From positions 372,001 to 436,000 of the forward strand of contig NZ_FOET01000004.1 in assembly GCF_900110735.1 (NCBI RefSeq): a stretch of DNA of 64,000 nt. The letters run 5' to 3'. The position numbers and the translations under genes are program-made. Under the pieces are notes generated by a model. That model was not told the DNA's origin. It ran no database searches and saw only the letters and a list, made by a program, of their open reading frames with translations. Source of the stretch: Streptomyces radiopugnans. Its GTDB lineage: Bacteria; Actinomycetota; Actinomycetes; Streptomycetales; Streptomycetaceae. Shown piece after piece: positions 23,576 through 31,920 of the stretch. Every line of letters begins with the position of its first letter. Within the stretch, counting starts at the first letter, position 1.

Positions 23576-25263
23576 GCACGGCGACCACGAAGGCCGCGAC
23601 CGCGCTCCCCCGTCCGGAGGCCGCACCGCCCGAGGAGCGTGCGGCCGAGTACAGGCGCCGCGGCTGGTGGCGGGACGAGACGTTCCTCGACGACCTGCAC
23701 CGCCACGCGCGCGAGCGCCCGCGCAAACTCGCCATCGCGGGCCGTCGCATCACCGAGTCCCGGACCGACACCCTCGACTACGCCGAACTGGCTCGGCTGA
23801 CCGACCGATTCGCCATGGCCCTGCTCGAACTCGGCGTGCGGCGCGGTGACTTCGTCGCCGTCCAGCTCCCCAACCGGTGGGAGATGGTGCCGCTGATGTT
23901 CGCCTGCATGCGCGTCGGCGCCGTCGTCTGCCCGATCTCGCCGGTCTGCCCGGAGGAGGAGCTGCGCCACCGCCTCGGCCTCACGGGCGCCCGGGTGTGC
24001 GTCACGCTTCCGGACTGGTCCGGCACGCCCCTGGCGCGCGTCGTCACCGCGCTCAAGGACGAACTCCCCGCCCTGGAGCACGTCCTGGTGGTGGACGGGC
24101 AGGCCCCCGAGGGGGCCCTCCCCTTCCACGACCACTTCGTCGCCACCGCCCGGGAGCAGCACCGGGGCACCCGGCTGGACGGCCTGGCGCTCACGGCCGA
24201 CGAGCCCTTCGTGGTCCTGTTCACCTCCGGGACCACCGGCGAGTCCAAGGGTGTGCTGCACAGCCAGAACACGGTCCACTCGGCCGTACGCGGCTACGTC
24301 GACGCCTTCGGGCTCGACGGTTCCTGGGTCGCCGCCGTGTCCACGCCGCTCGTGCACTACTCGGGCTTCGCCCAGGGCATCCTCGCGGGCGTGATGCTCG
24401 GTGGCACCGTCTCCTTCCAGGACATGCGCGACAACGCCGCACTCCTGGACCTGGTGGAGCGCTACGGGGCCACGCTCCTGTACGGGCCGCCCGCCACGCT
24501 GGCCGACGTGGCCGCCTCGCAGCGGGTCGAGAAGCGCGACACGAGCACGCTGCGGCACGTGGTCATCGGCTCCGCCCCGGTTCTCGCGGAGCTGGCCGAC
24601 GCGGTCCACGAGGCCCTCGGCGCACGCACCTACTCGCTGTGGGGCATGTCCGAGAACGGCCCGGTGACCATGACCCGGCCCGAGGACCCGGCGGACTGGG
24701 CCGCGCACAGCAACGGGCGCGCCATCGACGCCATGCAGACGCGCATCGACCCGGCCGGTTTCGACGGCGAGCGCGACCTCGTGGGCCGGCTCAGGGTACG
24801 CGGGGCATCCCTGGCCCTCGGCTACTACAGGCGCGAGGAGGCGTTCGCGGCGGAGTTCGGCGCGGACGGCTGGTTCGACACGGGAGACCTCGCGCGGGAC
24901 GACGGCCGCGGCGGCATCCGCATCGTCGGCCGTGCCCGCGACGCGATCGTCCGCGACGGCCTCGTGGCGCCCATGACGGAGCTGGAGGCCGTCATCGGCA
25001 GCCATCCGAAGGCCGTGGAGGCGGCTCTGGTGGGCCTGCCGTCCGCGGCGGACGGCGGCGGGACGGCGATCTGCGCCGTGGTGGTCCCACGCGGCGGGAC
25101 GGGGCCCTCGCTCGACGAGATCCGCACCCACCTCGGGAACGCGGGCCACGATCCCCGCTTCCTGCCGGACCGCGTGGAGCTGCTGCCCGCCCTCCCCAAG
25201 ACCCTGACCGGCAAGGTCCGCAAGGCGGAGCTGCGGCGGCGGTACGCCCCGGCGGCCGGCTGA
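23572..25263 (+). CDS. AMP-forming acyl-CoA synthetase/ligase family enzyme
   Basis: The 563-residue adenylate-forming enzyme has the P-loop motif LFTSGTTGESKGV (about 220-232), SLWGMSENG as the A5-like motif, WFDTGDLA (A7), and the C-terminal KTLTGKVRKAEL carrying the adenylation Lys. It would activate a carboxylate as an acyl-AMP and pass it to CoA, an amine or a carrier. No peptidyl or acyl carrier gene is visible, so CoA or direct amide formation is more likely. Start and upstream stop overlap by 4 nt. It is the only obvious coupling enzyme of the cluster. Confidence 0.88.
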   Translation: MSTATTKAATALPRPEAAPPEERAAEYRRRGWWRDETFLDDLHRHARERPRKLAIAGRRITESRTDTLDYAELARLTDRFAMALLELGVRRGDFVAVQLPNRWEMVPLMFACMRVGAVVCPISPVCPEEELRHRLGLTGARVCVTLPDWSGTPLARVVTALKDELPALEHVLVVDGQAPEGALPFHDHFVATAREQHRGTRLDGLALTADEPFVVLFTSGTTGESKGVLHSQNTVHSAVRGYVDAFGLDGSWVAAVSTPLVHYSGFAQGILAGVMLGGTVSFQDMRDNAALLDLVERYGATLLYGPPATLADVAASQRVEKRDTSTLRHVVIGSAPVLAELADAVHEALGARTYSLWGMSENGPVTMTRPEDPADWAAHSNGRAIDAMQTRIDPAGFDGERDLVGRLRVRGASLALGYYRREEAFAAEFGADGWFDTGDLARDDGRGGIRIVGRARDAIVRDGLVAPMTELEAVIGSHPKAVEAALVGLPSAADGGGTAICAVVVPRGGTGPSLDEIRTHLGNAGHDPRFLPDRVELLPALPKTLTGKVRKAELRRRYAPAAG

Positions 25264-25328
25264 ACGGCTTCCGGAGCCCCGGGGAGGCCGTCCCCGACCC
25301 TTCCGAGCCCCTCACCCTGGAGTCTGTT

Positions 25329-26627
25329 ATGCGCGAATCGACACCGGTCTCCATGTCGGCGACCCTCGCCGCCGACGAGGCTCTGGCCCGCAGACGCCGC
25401 GCCGGGGAAAAGGTTCTGTCCATGGCCAGCGGAGAGATCGGCCTGACCGTGCACCCCGCCCTGCGGGAGCGGCTCGCCGCCGCGGCGGGCGAGAGCGCGT
25501 ACGGCCCCGTGGCCGGCGGTCACGCGCTGCGTGCCGCCGTCGCCGGGTACTGGGGGCGGCGCGGTCTCGGTATCGACCCCGGACTGATCGTGGCCGGTCC
25601 GGGGAGCAAACCGCTGCTGTTCGCGCTGCTGCTCGCCCTCGGAGGCGACGTGGTGGTGCCCGTGCCGAGCTGGGTGAGCTACGCGGCGCAGGCCCGGCTG
25701 GCGGGGGCCCGCCCCATCCCCGTGCCGATCGTGCCCGGGCAGGGCGGGGTGCCCGATCCGGACCGGCTGCGCGCGGCGGTCGCCGAAGCGCGCGCCGCCG
25801 GGCGGGACCCCCGGTCCGTGGTGGTGACGGTGCCGGACAACCCGACCGGCACCGTCGCCTCGCCCGGCACGGTACGGCGCCTGGCGGCGGCGGCCCGGGA
25901 ACTCGATCTGGTCGTCGTGTCCGACGAGATCTACCGTGATCTCGTCTACGACACCTCGGCGCCCGCCGAGTCGCCGGCCCTGCACGCCGCCGAGCGCACC
26001 GTCATCACCACGGGACTCACCAAGAGCCTGGCCGTCGGCGGCTGGCGCACCGGCGTGGCCCGGCTCCCCGACAGCGACATCGGACGCGCCCTGCACACCC
26101 GCCTCGTCTCCGTCGCCAGCCAGATCTGGTCCAGCCCTCCGGCGCCCGTGCAGACCGCGGCCGCGTACGCGTTCGGCGAGCCGCCGGAGATCACGGAGTA
26201 CGTCGCGGCCGGCCGCAGGCTGCACGAGACGGTGGTGCGCGCGGTCGCCGACCGCTTCACCGCGGCCGGGGCCGCCCTCGCCCCGGTGCGTGCCACCTGC
26301 TACCTGTACCCGGACTTCGAGCCGGTCCGGGACCGCCTGGCCCGCGTCCACGGCGTGCACGACGGCGACGGGCTGGCCCGGTTCCTCAGCGAACGCCACG
26401 GCGTCGGGGTCCTTCCGGCGAGCGCGTTCGGGGAGCCCGGGAGCGCCCTGCGGATCCGGGCCGCCACGAGCCGTCTCTACGGCGACACCGACGAGCAGCG
26501 CACAGCCGCCCTCACCGCGGCGGAACCGCTCGAACTGCCGTGGATCCGGGGAGCGGTCGAGCAGGTCGGCGAAGCCCTGTCCGACCTCGTGCGCACGGCC
26601 ACCGGCGCCCTCTCACCCCAGTCCTGA
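25329..26627 (+). CDS. Class I/II PLP-dependent aminotransferase
   Basis: A 432-residue fold-type I aminotransferase. The PLP Lys is Lys232 in GLTKSLAVGGWRTG; VPDNPTGT and VVSDEIYRDLVYD supply the usual Asn and Asp/Tyr contacts; the substrate carboxylate Arg lies in LRIRAAT near the C-terminus. In LysW pathways a class III enzyme, LysJ, aminates the semialdehyde; none is present, so this protein may take that step or form the starting amino acid. It follows the ligase by 65 bp with a GGAG before the ATG. Confidence 0.88.
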   Translation: MRESTPVSMSATLAADEALARRRRAGEKVLSMASGEIGLTVHPALRERLAAAAGESAYGPVAGGHALRAAVAGYWGRRGLGIDPGLIVAGPGSKPLLFALLLALGGDVVVPVPSWVSYAAQARLAGARPIPVPIVPGQGGVPDPDRLRAAVAEARAAGRDPRSVVVTVPDNPTGTVASPGTVRRLAAAARELDLVVVSDEIYRDLVYDTSAPAESPALHAAERTVITTGLTKSLAVGGWRTGVARLPDSDIGRALHTRLVSVASQIWSSPPAPVQTAAAYAFGEPPEITEYVAAGRRLHETVVRAVADRFTAAGAALAPVRATCYLYPDFEPVRDRLARVHGVHDGDGLARFLSERHGVGVLPASAFGEPGSALRIRAATSRLYGDTDEQRTAALTAAEPLELPWIRGAVEQVGEALSDLVRTATGALSPQS

Positions 26628-26656
26628 CCACCACCAGTCCCAGGAGGACCCATCCC

Positions 26657-27574
26657 ATGTCCCTTGCCACGCCCCTCCCCACCGTCTTCGAGGCCACCTA
26701 CAGAGGAGAGCGCCACGTCGGCTTCGGGCGGCCCGAGGCCGGCACGCAGCAGACCCTGTACCGGGTGGCCGACGGGCGGCTGGCGGCGGCCTTCGTCGCC
26801 ACCGACGGCTCGGAGGCGGCTGTCAGGGCCGCCGTCGCCGAGGGCGCCGAGGAGGTGACCGTCGCCGCCGACGACCCGGAGGTGCGGCTGCTGCCCCCGC
26901 TGCTGCCGACGGCCACCGGGAACGCGCTGCTGAGCGGCTTCATGGGCACGCACAAGAAGAAGTGGGGCGGGCAGAGCGCTCCGGAGGGCGGGGACTTCAC
27001 GCCGCCCAAGTGGTTCTTCAAGGGCTTCGGCGACTGGGTGCGGCTGCCGGGCGAGGCGCTGAACGTGCCCGCGAACCCGGTCGCCCTCATCGAGGAGCCC
27101 GAGGTGGCCCTCGTCTACGTCAACGACGCCGACGGCACCCCGCACTACGCGGGCTACACCTTCGGCAACGATCTGTGCGACATCGGCCTGCACCGCAAGG
27201 ACCCCGGTTACAACCCGTACTGCAAGCTGTGCGACACCGCCATGGCGCCCTGGCTGTTCCTGGGGGAGCCGCCGCAGTCGGTGACCGGCCGGGTCACCAT
27301 CGAGCGGGACGGTGCGGCCGCCTGGGAGGGGAACTTCGACTGCGGCGGCGACGCCCTGTACTTCCGGGTGCGGGACATGGTGGAGCACCTGTTCTCGTTC
27401 CCCGCGGTGCGGCGGCCCGGCCTGGTCAACTACGTGCTCCTGGGCGCCGACGAGGCCAGTTTCCACGACGGGTTCCGCATCGCCGACGGGGACCGGATCG
27501 CCATCGACGTGAAGAGCCACGGCGTGGCCTTCGAGAACACGGTGCGGTACGTCTCCCCCGCTCCCCTCGCCTGA
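26657..27574 (+). CDS. Fumarylacetoacetate hydrolase family protein
   Basis: A 305-residue FAH-superfamily protein. Metal-binding acidic residues lie in IEEPEVALVYVNDADG (about 142-157), followed by the family's GYTFGNDLCDIGL. The C-terminal part (KSHGVAFENTVRY) is also family-like. Members hydrolyse, hydrate or decarboxylate 1,3-diketo or 2-keto acids with Mg2+. The segment SGFMGTHKKKWGG is atypical. It is the last gene of the apparent operon, 29 bp after the aminotransferase, with caggaggac as ribosome binding site. The reaction is unknown. Confidence 0.82.
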   Translation: MSLATPLPTVFEATYRGERHVGFGRPEAGTQQTLYRVADGRLAAAFVATDGSEAAVRAAVAEGAEEVTVAADDPEVRLLPPLLPTATGNALLSGFMGTHKKKWGGQSAPEGGDFTPPKWFFKGFGDWVRLPGEALNVPANPVALIEEPEVALVYVNDADGTPHYAGYTFGNDLCDIGLHRKDPGYNPYCKLCDTAMAPWLFLGEPPQSVTGRVTIERDGAAAWEGNFDCGGDALYFRVRDMVEHLFSFPAVRRPGLVNYVLLGADEASFHDGFRIADGDRIAIDVKSHGVAFENTVRYVSPAPLA

Positions 27575-27779
27575 GCCGCCGGGGCGACCGGGAAGGACGC
27601 TAGGATGCCGCGCACCGCGGCCGCCCTCCGGGCGGCCCCGGCGGCGCGGCGTCCGTGCCGGGCCCCTGCCGCGGTCCGGCTCCGGACGGGCCCTCCCCGT
27701 CTCCGTCCCTCCCCGCGAGCACTCCCGTTTGCCGGGGCGTCCGCACTCCTCCCGGTCACCCGTACTAAGGAGTTCCCCC

Positions 27780-29897
27780 GTGAACGCCTCCGGCTTCCCG
27801 CGGCAGTTCGCCCGCACCCGCCGCTTCTCGCTCGGCGTCCCCCGGCAGCCCGCGGTGTCGCCGGACGGTGCGCGGGTGCTGTTCGTCCGCACCGGGGGCG
27901 GGGACGACCCCGTCGGGCGGCTGTGGTCGTGGGAGGACGGCGAGGAGCGGTTGCTGGCCGCCCCGCACGGCGCGGACGACGGCGCGCGCCCGGTCCCGCC
28001 CGAGGAGCGGACGCGGCGCGAACGGGCCCGCGAGCGGTCCACGGGCGTGGTGGCGTACGCGGCCGACAGGGAGCTGCGGCGCGCGGTGTACGCGCTCGGC
28101 GGCGCGCTGTGGGCGGTGGACACCGGCGGCGGCGCGCCGTTCCCGGTGCCGGCGGCCGGCCCCGTGGTGGATCCCCGGCCCTCCCCGGACGGGGAACTGA
28201 TCGCCTACGTCACCGGCGGCGCGCTGCACGTCGTCGGCTTCGGCGACGGCGGCGACCGGTGTCTGGCCGCCCCCGAGGGCCCTCAGGTGACGTACGGGCT
28301 GACCGACCATGTGTCGGCCGAGTCGATGGGGCGGCTGCGCGGCCACTGGTGGGCGCCCGACGGCCGGGCCCTGCTGGCGGCCCGGGTGGACACCTCGGCG
28401 GTGCGGAGGCGGTGGGTCTGCGACCCGGCGCGTCCCGAACTCCCGCCGCGTCCCATGGCCTATCCGGCCGCGGGCACGCCCAACGCCGACGTCTCCCTGC
28501 ATCTGCTCTCCCTCGACGGCGGCCGCACCGAGGTCGTCTGGGACCGCGCGGCCTTCGAGTACGTGGTGGCCGCCGACTGGGACGCCCACGGCCCGCTGGT
28601 CACCGTGCAGAGCCGCGACCAGCGCGTGCTGCGGGTCCTGGCGGTCGATCCGGCCACGGGCGCCACCCACGTCCTGCACGAGCAGCGCGACCGGCACTGG
28701 GTGGAGCTGGTGCCGGGCGCGCCGTGCCGCACCGGATCGGGTCTGCTGGTGAGGGCCGAGGAGTCGGCCGGCACCCGGCGGCTGCGCGTCGGCGACACCC
28801 TCACCCCGGCGGGTCTCCAGGTCACCGGAGTGCTGGGCACGGAGGGCGAGGAGGTGCTGTTCACCGGGTGCGAGGACCCGGCCGGGGAGCATGTGTGGGC
28901 CGTGGGGCCGGGGTCGGACTGCCGCCGCGTCAGCGACGGGCCCGGGGTGCACTCGGCCGCCGCGGCCGGCGGCACCCTGGTACTCGACAGCCTGGCCCCG
29001 GACGGGCACACGGTCACCGTCCGGCGCGGCGGGACGGTGGTGGGAGGGATCGCCTCCCTGGCCGAGGAGCCCGTCGTGACACCCCGTCCCCTCTTCCTCG
29101 TGCACGGCGACCGGCGGCTGCGCAGCGCGCTGTTCCTGCCCTCGGGGTACGACCCGCGGGCGCCGGACGCCCGCCCACTGCCCGTCCTGCTCAGCCCCTA
29201 CTCCGGGCCGGGGATGCGGCTGGTGGTGCGAGCCCGGACGTGGTGGGCGTGCGTGGCCCAGTGGTTCGCCGAGCAGGGCTTCGCCGTACTGGTCACCGAC
29301 GGGCGCGGCACCCCGGGGCGGGGGCCGGCGTGGGAGAAGGAGGTCCGCGGCGACCAGCTCACCCCCGTGCTGGAGGACCAGATCGACGCCCTGCGCGCGG
29401 CGGTGGCCGAGCGTCCGTACCTGGACCCGGGCCGGGTGGCGATCCGCGGCTGGTCCTTCGGGGGCACCCTCGCCGCCGCGGCCGTGCTGCGCCGTCCGGA
29501 GGTCTTCCACGCCGCGGTCGCCGGAGCGGCCCCCACCGACCAGCGGCTGTACGACACGCACTGGAAGGAGCGCTACCTGGGCCATCCGGATCGGGAGCCG
29601 GAGAACTACGATCGCTCCTCGCTGCTGCGCGACGCCCACCGGCTGCGCCGCCCGCTGCTGCTGGTGCACGGCACCACCGACGACAACGTGGCCTTCGCGC
29701 ACACGTTGCGGCTGTCCGCGGCGCTGCTGGCCGCAGGGCGCGAGCACTCGGTGCTGCCGCTGTCCGGCGCGGGGCACGGCGGCGGCGACGGGACGACCGC
29801 CGAACGGCTGCTCGGTTTCGAGCTCGGCTTCCTGCGCGACGCGCTCGGGTTCGGATCCGCGTCCGGGCCCGGACGGCGGTTCCGGGAGGACGCCTGA
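27780..29897 (+). CDS. S9-family prolyl oligopeptidase / dipeptidyl-peptidase IV-like peptidase
   Basis: A 705-residue cytosolic serine peptidase: an N-terminal beta-propeller resembling the DPP IV N-domain (about 20-420) and a C-terminal alpha/beta hydrolase. The nucleophile is Ser559 in GWSFGG, the Asp is in HGTTDDNVAF, and the His in SGAGHGG. It would cleave dipeptides or short peptides, often after Pro. No signal peptide is seen. aaggag lies 8 nt before the GTG. It is separated from the FAH gene by 205 bp, so it may not be part of the biosynthetic operon. Confidence 0.9.
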   Translation: MNASGFPRQFARTRRFSLGVPRQPAVSPDGARVLFVRTGGGDDPVGRLWSWEDGEERLLAAPHGADDGARPVPPEERTRRERARERSTGVVAYAADRELRRAVYALGGALWAVDTGGGAPFPVPAAGPVVDPRPSPDGELIAYVTGGALHVVGFGDGGDRCLAAPEGPQVTYGLTDHVSAESMGRLRGHWWAPDGRALLAARVDTSAVRRRWVCDPARPELPPRPMAYPAAGTPNADVSLHLLSLDGGRTEVVWDRAAFEYVVAADWDAHGPLVTVQSRDQRVLRVLAVDPATGATHVLHEQRDRHWVELVPGAPCRTGSGLLVRAEESAGTRRLRVGDTLTPAGLQVTGVLGTEGEEVLFTGCEDPAGEHVWAVGPGSDCRRVSDGPGVHSAAAAGGTLVLDSLAPDGHTVTVRRGGTVVGGIASLAEEPVVTPRPLFLVHGDRRLRSALFLPSGYDPRAPDARPLPVLLSPYSGPGMRLVVRARTWWACVAQWFAEQGFAVLVTDGRGTPGRGPAWEKEVRGDQLTPVLEDQIDALRAAVAERPYLDPGRVAIRGWSFGGTLAAAAVLRRPEVFHAAVAGAAPTDQRLYDTHWKERYLGHPDREPENYDRSSLLRDAHRLRRPLLLVHGTTDDNVAFAHTLRLSAALLAAGREHSVLPLSGAGHGGGDGTTAERLLGFELGFLRDALGFGSASGPGRRFREDA

Positions 29898-29912
29898 GCG
29901 GGCGGCCCCGCG

Positions 29913-30818
29913 TCAGGCGCCGATGCCGTCCGCGGCCGTACGCAGCGCCTCCACCGCCGCCCGGATGGACGGCCTGCGGTCGGCGTCCTCCCGCCAGACC
30001 GCGTAGACGTGCCGCTTCATCGGATGCCGGACGGGGGCGACGGCCACCCCCTCCGGCAGCGGTCCGCGGCCGAGGCGGGGGGCGACGGCGACCCCGAGCC
30101 CGGCGCCGACCAGGGCGAGCTGGGTGTGGTGCTCCCCGGCCGTGTGGCACAGCCTGGGCTCGATGCCCTGGCCGCGCAGGGTGAACAGCAGCCAGTCGTG
30201 GCAGAACTCGCCTCCGGGCCAGGAGATCCACTCGTCGTCCGCGAAGTCCGCCAGCTCCACCGACTCGGCTCCGGCGCGGGGGTGGCCGGCGGGCATCGCC
30301 ACATCGGCCGGGTCGTCCAGGAGCGGCTCCTTGGCCAGCCCGCCGGGCAGGGACAGGGGGCGGTTGTGCCAGTCCAGGACGACCGCGAGGTCGATGTCCC
30401 CGCGCACCAGTGCACGCACCGACTCCTCGGGCTCCATCTCGCGCATCCGGGCCCGTAGCCGGGGGTGGTCGGCGCGCAGTGCGGCCAGGGCGGCGGGGAA
30501 CAGCCCCCGGGCGGCGGTGGGGAAGGCGCCGAGCAGCAGTTCGCCGACGGCCCGGCCGCGGTGCGCCTCCAGTTCGGCCTCGGCGAGCTCGAGTTGGGAC
30601 AGGACGCGCCGGGCGTGCTCGGCGAGCAGGCGGCCGGCGTCGGTGAGCCGGACGCCGCGGCCGTTCCTGGCGAGCAGCTGCTGACCGGTCTCGCGCTCCA
30701 GTTTGGCCATCTGCTGGGAGACGGCCGAGGTGGTGACGTGCAGTCCCTCGGCAGCGCCGCTCACCGAGCCGTGGCGGGCGACGGCGTGGAGGATGCGCAG
30801 CCGGTCCAGATTCAACAT
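29913..30818 (-). CDS. LysR-family transcriptional regulator
   Basis: A 301-residue LysR regulator. The N-terminal winged HTH (MLNLDRLRILHAVARHGSV, then AAEGLHVTTSAVSQQMAKLE) precedes a periplasmic-binding-protein-like effector domain (about 90-295). It is divergent from an EamA transporter gene, the usual arrangement for a LysR protein controlling its neighbour. The 73-bp gap contains related segments CGATGCTAAGGG and CCCTTAATCG in opposite orientation, a plausible LysR site. The effector is unknown. Confidence 0.92.
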   Translation of the reverse strand: MLNLDRLRILHAVARHGSVSGAAEGLHVTTSAVSQQMAKLERETGQQLLARNGRGVRLTDAGRLLAEHARRVLSQLELAEAELEAHRGRAVGELLLGAFPTAARGLFPAALAALRADHPRLRARMREMEPEESVRALVRGDIDLAVVLDWHNRPLSLPGGLAKEPLLDDPADVAMPAGHPRAGAESVELADFADDEWISWPGGEFCHDWLLFTLRGQGIEPRLCHTAGEHHTQLALVGAGLGVAVAPRLGRGPLPEGVAVAPVRHPMKRHVYAVWREDADRRPSIRAAVEALRTAADGIGA

Positions 30819-30891
30819 GTAAGCGATGCTAAGGGGTTCACTCCAGGATTTCTCGCTTGCCCTTAATCGTTGAAGGCGCGATCGTTGACGC
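30819..30891. promoter_or_regulatory. Divergent LysR/EamA promoter with an imperfect dyad
   Basis: cgatgctaaggg (from 30824) and cccttaatcgtt (from 30860) are inverted relatives about 24 bp apart. Their position between divergent regulator and target fits a LysR-bound operator. Confidence 0.4.
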
Positions 30892-31893
30892 ATGTCCGCC
30901 TCCGCCCGCGTCGGTGCCGTGCCGGTTCCCGACCCCTCCGGTCCCACGGGTCCGCCCGCCGTCCCGACCGCCCCGACCGTCCCGGCCCCTTCGGCAGCCC
31001 GTCGCCCGGCCTCGGTCGACTGGCGCGTCCGCTTCGCCGCCCTCAGCCTGATCTGGGGCTTCAGCTTCCTGCTGATCAAGGTCGGCACCCACGGCTTCGC
31101 CCCGCTCCAGGTCACCCTCGGACGCCTGGTGTTCGGCACGGCCGTCCTGGGCGCGGTGCTGCTGGCGCGGCGCGAACGGCTGCCGCGGGGCCTGCGCACC
31201 TGGGGGCATCTGGCGGTCGCGGCGTTCCTGCTGAACGCCCTGCCGTTCACCCTCTTCTCCTACGCAGAGCTGACCATCTCCTCCACCCTGGCGGGCATCT
31301 GCAACGCCACCACCCCGCTGTGGGGCATGCTGCTCTCCCTGGTCGCCCTCTCCGACGACCGGCCCACCAGGCGCCGGGTCGCCGGGCTCGGCATCGGTTT
31401 CGCGGGCGTCCTGACCGTGCTCGGCGCCTGGCAGGGCTTCGGCGGGCAGGATCCCGTCGGCACGGCCATGGCGCTGCTCGCCGCGCTCAGCTACGCGGTC
31501 GGCTGGGTGTACGTGCGCCGTACGCTGTCGGGCGCCGAGGGTTCCAACGTGGCGATGGCCGGCTCCCAGCTTCTGCTCGGCACTCTCCAACTGGCGCTGG
31601 TCACGCCTTTGTTCACCTCCTTCCCGGCCTCGTTCCCCGTCGGTCCGCTGCTGGCGGTCGCGGCGCTGGGCGCGCTGGGCACCGGGGTCGCCTTCCTGCT
31701 GCAGTACGGGCTGGTGGCGGAGGTGGGGCCGACCACGGCCACTTTGGTGACGTACTTCATCCCCGTGATCGCCACGGCCGCCGGAGTGGCGCTGCTGGAC
31801 GAGCACCTGGCCTGGAGCACCCCAGTCGGCGCGCTGATCGTGCTCGTCGGCGCCGCCCTCACACAGAGCCGGACGCGGAGCGCGCGGCCGTGA
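30892..31893 (+). CDS. EamA-family (DMT) transporter
   Basis: A 333-residue membrane protein. After about 45 Pro/Ala-rich residues it has ten hydrophobic segments in two EamA repeats, the second opening near ALSYAVGWVYVRR. Such transporters usually export amino acids or other metabolites. It is divergent from, and probably regulated by, the LysR protein at 29913. A hairpin that also contains the stop codon of the converging MocR gene ends the transcript. Confidence 0.9.
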   Translation: MSASARVGAVPVPDPSGPTGPPAVPTAPTVPAPSAARRPASVDWRVRFAALSLIWGFSFLLIKVGTHGFAPLQVTLGRLVFGTAVLGAVLLARRERLPRGLRTWGHLAVAAFLLNALPFTLFSYAELTISSTLAGICNATTPLWGMLLSLVALSDDRPTRRRVAGLGIGFAGVLTVLGAWQGFGGQDPVGTAMALLAALSYAVGWVYVRRTLSGAEGSNVAMAGSQLLLGTLQLALVTPLFTSFPASFPVGPLLAVAALGALGTGVAFLLQYGLVAEVGPTTATLVTYFIPVIATAAGVALLDEHLAWSTPVGALIVLVGAALTQSRTRSARP

Positions 31894-31895
31894 CA

Positions 31896-31920
31896 GGCGG
31901 TACGGTTCAACCGTACCGCC
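31896..31920. terminator. Bidirectional terminator embedding the MocR stop codon
   Basis: A perfect 12-bp stem (31896-31907 and 31909-31920) with a single central base lies just past the EamA stop and includes the last codons and stop of the converging MocR gene. Confidence 0.7.

Noticed and set aside
23877..25328. Upstream extension of the aminotransferase frame through the ligase gene
   Set aside because: The extension is an out-of-frame shadow of the ligase; the aminotransferase begins at the ATG at 25329.
29913..31893. Inclusion of the LysR/EamA pair in the LysW cluster
   Set aside because: Separate promoter region, intervening S9 peptidase and a self-contained regulator/transporter arrangement.
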